In this document: in pieces, positions 57,578 to 64,000 of the stretch
How the letters are laid out: each line of letters begins with the position of its first letter
Position numbering within the stretch: position 1 is the stretch's first letter
Source: Eumeta japonica
Lineage: Eukaryota > Arthropoda > Insecta > Lepidoptera > Psychidae
Length of the DNA stretch: 64,000 nt
NCBI GenBank assembly: GCA_005406025.1
Contig: BGZK01000019.1
Span: 186,001 to 250,000, forward strand
Direction of reading: 5' to 3'
The notes under the pieces: model-generated
What the model was told of the DNA's origin: nothing
Databases searched by the model: none
What the model saw: only the letters and a program-made list of their open reading frames with translations
Made by a program: the position numbers and the translations under genes

Positions 57578-58876
57578 ATAATTTTTATTGCTTATTCACT
57601 AATTTCATCTTTATTAGTGTTATATATAAATTAGCATATAAAAATGCCTTTTTTTAATTTATCATTTGAAATCATAACATAATTAGCGAAAATGACACAA
57701 TTGACTCATAAGACGATATTAACTGACGCAACGATTTTAGTTTTATGACTAAGGCCTCGTTCATAGCAAATGCGATAAGCGAAACAGTCCAATTCGTTTT
57801 TGCGCAATGAACTTGGAATACAAAGAATAAATTCATCTTTATTGAAATTGAGATGTTTACTTACTCTCATTGAAGGTTAAAATGATTTTATTTACTTATA
57901 AAGAAAATTGTTAATTCTTTATTAAATGAAACAAATGAAACGTTTCTTTCACATTTAATTTATATATATTTAGTACATTTACAACTTAGATGTTAAGCAC
58001 TCATCTTAGAACACTTTCTTTTTCAGTCTATTCTACATTTAACATTATATAATACACAATAAAATAATGCAGTTGTCAGACTCAAACAGACAGAATAATA
58101 AATATAAATCAATAAATAGATTCATATAACAACTTCTAAATGTTATATCATTTTTATCCCTCCGTTATTAAAACATTAAGTCCTACAATGTCTTTATTTC
58201 AAAGCGTTGAAAGCGAATCGATGACTGTTAACTGCCGTTAACGATTACCATCACCAATGCGATGACACCGCTCGGAACGATTGCTTAACCTATTCTCTAA
58301 TTTGGCTTTAGTTACAAAAGTTATCATTCAGTTCGCCTTTAATCGGAATTCGAAAGTTACCTCTGACTCACAAGAATGCTTTTTGGTCACTCGTCCATCA
58401 CCAGTGCTTCGAGAATCAAAATCTAAATTTATATTTATAAAGTTATCTGTTTTTTTAAGCTATTGCATAGCTTTTATCGCGGGCCTTGAGCGTGGAGACC
58501 AAATCCAGAAATTCAGTAACGAAAATAACCTAACACCTCCCACTTCGACCGGCACAGCGGTGATACTTTTTACTTTTGCCATCTATCGATGAATAGCAGA
58601 ACTTTAATGACTTTTTCGAAATATCACAATTGTCTCTTTAGTTCAGCAACTCGCCTCTAGGTGGCATTGATTGTATCGGCGTTACTGCGCATACGTAATC
58701 CCCCTTTTCGCCCCGCAATCTGGTGACTCATGCCTGTTTAGAGTTTTGGCGTTAGGACACCTCCTCAAAAAAAAATACTGCATAAATAAAATAAATAAAT
58801 AATTATAATTGCAAAAATTTATAAAAAAATACTATGCAATAGCTTTACCGCAGCAGTCCCCGAGTGCCACACGTAT
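57578..58876. other. AT-rich spacer, no supported gene
   Basis: Mostly AT-rich. The plus-strand frame 58281-58592 (103 codons) starts at TTG and has no domain. GC-richer DNA near 58660-58740 is unassigned. Confidence 0.4.
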
Positions 58877-59345
58877 TTTTTTGACGTGACAACGTCTTAA
58901 ATTAGGTTGCGGCTGGGAGTCACTTATGAAAAAGTGTAACGCTCGGTAACGTAACGATGAGTCACCGAACGAGAGAGGCCCGCCGAATGCTTGCGTCTCT
59001 CCACTCAACTATGATCGGTCTGCCGCGCGCGCAGCTAGAATTATGCATAGCTTACAAATGTATTGCAAGTTATTGTATGTATATTTGTATATAAATACGT
59101 ATGTATGTGTAAAGGTAAAAATAAAATTTTGTTAATATGAAATTCAGTGCGAGATTCTTTGTATAAATTAATGTTTTAAATATAATTCTTTGTATAAATA
59201 AATGTTTTAAATTGTTACTATTATTTCATCCTTCTTCCTACTATACGAATGAATATTCACATTAAAATGATTTTACCATTCAAAGTCGTTGTCACGTAAA
59301 ACTTTCGCCCGTATACCGACTTTACAGGCAACCAAATTTTTTTAT
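58877..59345 (+). repeat. dispersed repeat family R, copy 2
   Basis: Ends match copy 1 (21.69-22.00 kb): TTGACGTGACAACGTCTTA at the start and CGTATACCGACTTTACAGG then CAACCAAATTTTTTT at the end. The CpG-rich middle holds CACCGAACGAGAGAGGCCCG and ATCGGTCTGCCGCGCGCGCA. This copy is longer because it carries an AT-rich stretch with a 31-bp tandem duplication (59154-59181 and 59185-59212, each ATTCTTTGTATAAA...ATGTTTTAAAT). Confidence 0.65.
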
Positions 59346-59739
59346 TTTATATCGTGCTGTCTGTGTCAAACGATATAAAGCAACATAAAACGCATATTAT
59401 TTGCACACGGCTTCCGTTCATATCGTACTACACAAGAATAGTTAACCGACGTTGAAACCCGTTGTGTCAAATCAATATACGAATTTTCTGGAGAATAAAT
59501 CATTTTTATATCAATATAATTTGTTGTGATTATCAAAGTTCTAAGTCGTTTAATTACAGTTAATGTTTTTAAAACATACATGTTAAATAATATATTTATT
59601 GAATACATCGATTTGGTGTCTCGTAACGATGTTCCACTGACTGTCGAAAGCGAAATTCTTCCATATTTTCGATTTTACAGCATCCATGTAGTGAGAGAAA
59701 GGCAATGACACAATTCTTATTTTAGGAGACGGGTTTGCT
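59346..59739. other. AT-rich spacer, no feature
   Basis: AT-rich. Short frames on both strands, none recognised. Confidence 0.4.
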
Positions 59740-59930
59740 GATACACAGCAAAGCGATATCGGGCGCGATGTGTAGCCGGCCTTAATCCCGTCGTTCGCAA
59801 CCGACTGACGTCCGCAATTAAGGCGCACGACGCGCCCGCGCACGATGGCTGAATGCCGACACGGCGAGACTGTATTATTGAATGAAACCGAATCGCAGTG
59901 CACTCTGACGACTGAACCTCAGTATTAAAA
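59740..59930. promoter_or_regulatory. GC-rich island, candidate regulatory DNA
   Basis: CpG-rich block (CGATATCGGGCGCGATGTGT near 59754; GCGCACGACGCGCCCGCGCA near 59822). The minus-strand frame 59903-59583 runs through it but leaves the island into AT-rich DNA without change, which argues against coding. Confidence 0.25.
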
Positions 59931-60189
59931 ATGTTATGTTACTTAATAGGTGATAGGATGCAATGTAGTAACACCGTGTTTTCCAAGTAGGGACAGAAAA
60001 AAAAGCAGTCATTTTGCATGACCAATGTCAAACGCACACACTAAGAATAACGATTTCGTTGTTTTTTTTTAAAGCCACAATAATTACAATTGTATAAACC
60101 TGACTGACCTTCTTTGATTTGTTTTGAGACTCTTTCTCATATAAACATAGTGGACGAGATTTTTTATTTTCAAATATATAATCAACAGA

Positions 60190-61510
60190 ATTTCATTATT
60201 CAAAGGCGGTAGTGCATCAAACTCTGACAACTTTAGGCCTAAATCTATACTAGTGTCTCATAGCAAAATCTAAAAAAAATTTATCTTAAGTCAGTTGTTA
60301 GTTCATTTCCATACTAAAAAAATAATGTTTAAGTAACAGTTTGATTTTATTCGGGGCCACCCGACAATAAATGCTGGCGCTTAGCCTGTACAACATATTT
60401 TTGGAGCCTGGGAGGATTCGCAAGATGCAATTGACACATTTTGCGATCTCTTTAAGCCCATTCAATTGAGTTTATCATAAATCTCTGATCGAGAAACTAA
60501 GACACTATGGAGTAACAAATCAGGTACTCGACCATCTGAAATAGTATTTGAGTAACAAAGTTCAGAGAATTGATATCGATGTCATGAGATTATCTGGACC
60601 TGTAGTCCATTTGGGTGTACCACAGGGATCAATTTTTGGTCCCTATCTTTTTACGTCCATATAACTTACCTAGCCTTATAAAGAATGTTCACGGCATAGT
60701 ACTATTTGCAGATCACACTTCTTTGTCATTCAAAGTTAGAAGACGACGGGCCGGTTATGACGATATGAACAATGCTATTTCTAAGATAGAGAAATGGTTT
60801 ACTGCTACTTCTTAATGAAATTAAAACCAAATGTATAAAATTCTCACTTCCAAATAGAAAATATGGATCCGGAACTATTTCAGTACTTAACAAAGAATTA
60901 GAGTTTGTTAATGCTGTCGTGCTCCTGGGAATTACTTTGGATTACAGGCTCCAATGGGATCCTTATATCCGTACGTTGGCAAAAAGGCTTAGCTCTGCCG
61001 CCTATGCAGTCAAAAAATAAGAAATTTATCAGTTATCGAAACTTCTAGATTAGTTCATTTTGGCTGTTTTAATAACCTGATCTCATATAGCATCTTGGTC
61101 TGGGAGCATGCTGCAGATATTTATAGAATTTTTGTGCTGCAGAAGCTGGCCGTTCGCGCGATTTACGAGCTCGTACTTCGTGTATCTCTTAAAAATTAAA
61201 TAGTATTATTGAGCAATCACTCAGAAAACAGGAGTATTACACAATTCTAAATATTCAGAAAATAAATATCCACGGGCATAAGCGGTTCGACTTTTTACCG
61301 GGCTATTTCGTTCAATAATCGTTCAATAAATTTATTTAGGCTATGCATGATGAAATTAGAGAAGAGCCACCCTTAAGTTTCTTATTTGTTCTTTTTGGGG
61401 GGAAAGTTTATTCTGAATGAACGTTAAAGCGTAGATTCGCAACAAAATATGTGTTTCAAGTGTTATTTTTTAACCAATGAAATAATTATATTTTGGATTG
61501 AAATTTAAAT
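60190..61510 (+). mobile_element. CR1/Jockey-group LINE, related subfamily, 5'-truncated
   Basis: Starts in the RT (FKGGSASNSDNFRPKS near 60200; FDFIRGHPTINAG; FGAWEDSQDAIDTFCDLF) and continues VQRIDIDVMRLSGP, VHLGVPQGSIFGPYLF and VHGIVLFADHTSLSFKV. The catalytic FADD is FADH (60705-60716; H codon 60714-60716). C-terminal ITLDYRLQWDPYIRTLAKRL with SSAAYAVKK and a stop near 61018 follows, then decayed sequence. The 3' UTR is shared with the insert in mariner A1, so these two belong to one subfamily, distinct at the 3' end from the 43.7-51.8 kb copies. Frameshifts and stops are frequent. Confidence 0.82.
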
Positions 61511-62860
61511 TTGAACTGTTGTAGAAAGGTAAGTCTTGAAGACAATAAAAATAGCTTGTGCTAATACGGAGACTATGCCACACGGTGACCATAGGTTAAA
61601 AACGAATCCAGTTATTTTTTGGTCTAATGACATCCATTGATTAAATATGGGGCTCTCATTTTTAGTATATTTTGTTACTGTAACTATGATTTATTTCTAT
61701 GGAACTAAATTTGTACACAAAACCAATAATGGAAAAGAATGGATTTAATCGACTGTATTTACTCACCATCTTTCCTTTATATCGTGCTTTTAGAGGCAAC
61801 TTCAATAGGGAGGGTACGAAATTCTCAGATCGGCGCAGGAAAATCGTAAATTTTCGTAGAAATTTTTCTTTGAAAAGTTGACATATGCGACTTTTGAAAG
61901 TGTTTGAGGCGATGAAAAGTTGTTGAAAACGTGACTGATAGTCAATCACGTTCCGAAGGGTTATTAAAATAGTGTGATTTAATGATAAGGCCGTAATGCA
62001 TTCGCGAAATTTGTTACGTCGTTCGAGTAAATTGAGACAAGACGTCTTCTTATGGTGGTGTTTAACACAACACATACCAGATTTATTGGTCTAGTCTACA
62101 TGCAATCTAATATTCGAAAATTTGCTTTTTAATTTTCATAAAACAGCTGTGATAATATGTGGACTTAGTGTAAATCGATGCGGAAGGTAATAAAGTTGGG
62201 TTGACAACAGCTTTAAATTCTGAAATTGTATGTTCTATCGACTAAGTAAGGTGTATCTTTTTATGGTAAAGGTAAAAAAATAATATGCGAGATTTATTTT
62301 TTTCTGATATAAAAGCGAATATATAATGCTTGAGCTCGACTTCGCTCACATTTACATCCAAACACAGAGCCTTGAGTAAAGTTTTCAACTTATTTATACT
62401 AAATATATTCAAAGTACCATCTCCAGATGTTTTAATACTGTAAAACTATCGTTTAGTTACGTTCTCAAACAAAATTTTGAAATGTCATAAGTACGACATT
62501 TATAAATCGTTTGAAGAAGAAAAAAAAATCTTCATTCTCTTTACTTGCGTTTCTTTCATGTTAAGATGACTTAGCGAACAATCCTCAAATTTCATACGAA
62601 AAACAATTTTATTTTTGGATGAAACATAAATTACATTATATTATTTGTTTTTTTAGTTTTATATGATATAAACCCCAGAACAAAATGACATAATCTACTT
62701 ATTATTATTCTGTCAAAATCGTCATCTTAATTGAAATTTAGAGTGAAATCCACATTTTTTATAAGTTTTACAAGTATTAGAACCTTGATTGAGATCAGGG
62801 CAAGGGTAATAAGGCGATTAAAAATAATAGTACCACTAATGGACTAGAATCGATCAATTG
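61511..62860. other. AT-rich spacer containing one long unrecognised ORF
   Basis: Apart from the minus-strand frame at 61662-62075, listed separately, this stretch is AT-rich and featureless. Confidence 0.4.
61662..62075 (-). CDS. unrecognised ATG-started ORF, 137 codons
   Basis: Minus-strand frame from ATG at 62075. The peptide begins MCCVKHHHKKTSCLNLLERR and is basic and rich in F, L, K, R and S, as expected of translated AT-rich DNA. No domain, signal peptide or membrane helix is evident. GTGAGTAAAT, a good splice-donor match, interrupts it at 61766, after LKARYKGKM. That would allow a 103-codon exon. Evidence for coding is weak. Confidence 0.15.
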   Translation of the reverse strand: MCCVKHHHKKTSCLNLLERRNKFRECITALSLNHTILITLRNVIDYQSRFQQLFIASNTFKSRICQLFKEKFLRKFTIFLRRSENFVPSLLKLPLKARYKGKMVSKYSRLNPFFSIIGFVYKFSSIEINHSYSNKIY

Positions 62861-62869
62861 TATCAAAAT

Positions 62870-63070
62870 TGAAAACGAGACCAAAACCCTAATCGAAACT
62901 AGAAACCAAGATCGGGGCTGGGATCGGAACAGAAATCAGTATCTAAATCTAGATCTGCAGAAATGTGAGAATCAGAAACTGGAGAACAAACGAGACAAAG
63001 GTCAATATTTCAATCTCAAGTGACATCGAATTTTGCGACTAGCGTGAAATCGATACGAAGTATGGATGAT
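62870..63070 (+). repeat. degenerate purine-rich hexanucleotide array
   Basis: AAAACGAGACCAAAACCCTA, AACCAAGATCGGGGCTGGGA, TCGGAACAGAAATCAGTATC and GAATCAGAAACTGGAGAACA. It shows the same six-base rhythm and purine bias as the array at 25.6 kb, more decayed towards the right. Confidence 0.5.
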
Positions 63071-63539
63071 TATATTCCATGAGCATGAGAACAAAGCTAT
63101 TGATATGAATAAAACTAATTCTATTGAGAATACAGGTTATTGCTATTAAAGATATAACTACATCTTATAACATAATTCATATCAAACCATAAAAAGCAGC
63201 TGATCTTCTTCCACACACTTGTAACGAGCAATAGAAAATTTTCATTTACTTCAGTTTTTATTGTAATTTTCATCATCTAAAGGATTATTATAAGTTATTC
63301 TAGCTGTTTTGAACATATTTACGTACTAACCCATAACAAAAAAATCATTTTACATCCCGAAAAAATAATTCTCCTTCGAAAAACAAAAAAAAAATGTACA
63401 CTGAATAAAATTAAATAATATTTTACAAAGTCGCTATGACAACGTGAGATAAGCCAACCGACATTTTGCAACAGCGAATGGTTATTCAGAGACTAATGAA
63501 AGGGATTCGGTGCGATAATAAATAAAGGTCAATTCACAA
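63071..63539. other. AT-rich spacer, no feature
   Basis: AT-rich, no gene or recognised repeat. Confidence 0.45.
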
Positions 63540-63730
63540 TGGACGATGCGCTATTCGCAGGCCGGCCCCAGTTCAAAGCGTACCGTTCCAGCCGTAGGAA
63601 ATTCAAACGGCCGCAGTAAATACGTCTGGTTTGATCTCCTTCCGCTTGTCGCCCCGCCGCGGTCCCAGATTATGTTCCAACACTGGACAGCTGCTAGGGC
63701 GTCGCTTAGCTTATTGAGTATTCCTTAATG
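63540..63730. promoter_or_regulatory. GC-richer island, candidate regulatory DNA
   Basis: CAGGCCGGCCCCAGTTCAAA near 63557 and CTTGTCGCCCCGCCGCGGTC near 63644. The 60-codon frame across it is unrecognised. Composition only. Confidence 0.25.
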
Positions 63731-64000
63731 TCCTACGTTTTCCAGCGATTGAGAAGCAAGCCACTATAGAATTTGTTAGAAGATTTTGAACCTCATCGAC
63801 CTTTGAAACGCAGTAAAAGTAATGTTAATATTTCCATGAAATATGTGAGGATATAAGATATTCAAAATAATTGTTGTTCCTCTTCGTGAGTTAGAGTTCA
63901 GTTACGGACATACATATACCGATCACTGGTTTCAGTCACCTCATTATTAGGACACACCTTTCTTTTCTTCCCTTCCTTTCATCAATCTTTTGTTGTTTTT

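Noticed and set aside
59583..59903. 106-codon minus-strand ORF over a GC island
   Set aside because: The frame passes from the GC-rich island into AT-rich DNA with no change in character and has no domain.
1..64000. CRISPR array or prokaryotic operon structure
   Set aside because: No spaced identical repeats. Tandem repeats here are directly adjacent, coding is absent, and the transposons are animal types.

Overview
The window is AT-rich, eukaryotic and insect-like, and looks like repeat-laden intergenic or intronic DNA from a moth or butterfly (Lepidoptera). The assignment rests on dispersed repeats whose ends I recognise from lepidopteran genomes: the CGAGTCGGACTCGC block at 36.8 kb and its inverted counterpart at 28.7 kb, the 'gggttccgt/ggaaccct' family, CCCGCGGCTTCGC ends, and the GTGACAACGTCTTA...CCGACTTTACAG family. 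Two mariner lineages and CR1/Jockey-group and R1/LOA-group LINEs fit the same picture. No rRNA or tRNA gene, no CRISPR array, and no host protein-coding gene that I can name was found. The few non-transposon open frames are short and unrecognised, and several lack an ATG.

Layout. 1-17.8 kb is AT-rich DNA with GC-richer islands (0.2-0.5, 2.2-2.5, 7.0-7.6 kb), a 41-bp exact tandem duplication (9.9 kb), a fold-back element (10.4-11.0 kb) with a related single arm at 4.7-5.1 kb, and a dispersed repeat at 12.3-12.9 kb. 17.8-19.5 kb is a mariner split by a 5'-truncated LINE. 20.1-26.1 kb holds an LTR/promoter-like block, the first copy of a two-copy repeat family, and degenerate purine-rich hexanucleotide arrays, one with a 184-bp tandem dimer. 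27.5-28.3 kb is GC-rich. 28.3-29.9 kb holds a lepidopteran repeat and a second mariner lineage on the minus strand. 30.7-42.5 kb alternates GC islands, repeat fragments, an internally deleted mariner (36.0-36.4 kb) and a small hairpin (37.1 kb). 43.0-51.8 kb is LINE-dense: a long hairpin, three relics of one CR1/Jockey-group family, an R1/LOA-group relic, and a roughly 990-bp repeat inserted into the longest LINE copy. 54-64 kb has a further mariner (56.4-57.6 kb), the second copy of the two-copy family (58.9-59.3 kb), a fourth LINE piece (60.2-61.5 kb), another hexanucleotide array and more GC islands.

Function. Every transposase and reverse transcriptase copy is broken by stops, frameshifts, deletions or catalytic substitutions, so nothing here appears able to move by itself. 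The value of the window lies in its insertion history, in several fold-back structures that could form small-RNA hairpins, and in the GC-rich islands, which may be regulatory DNA of a gene outside the window. I found no convincing new multi-gene system.
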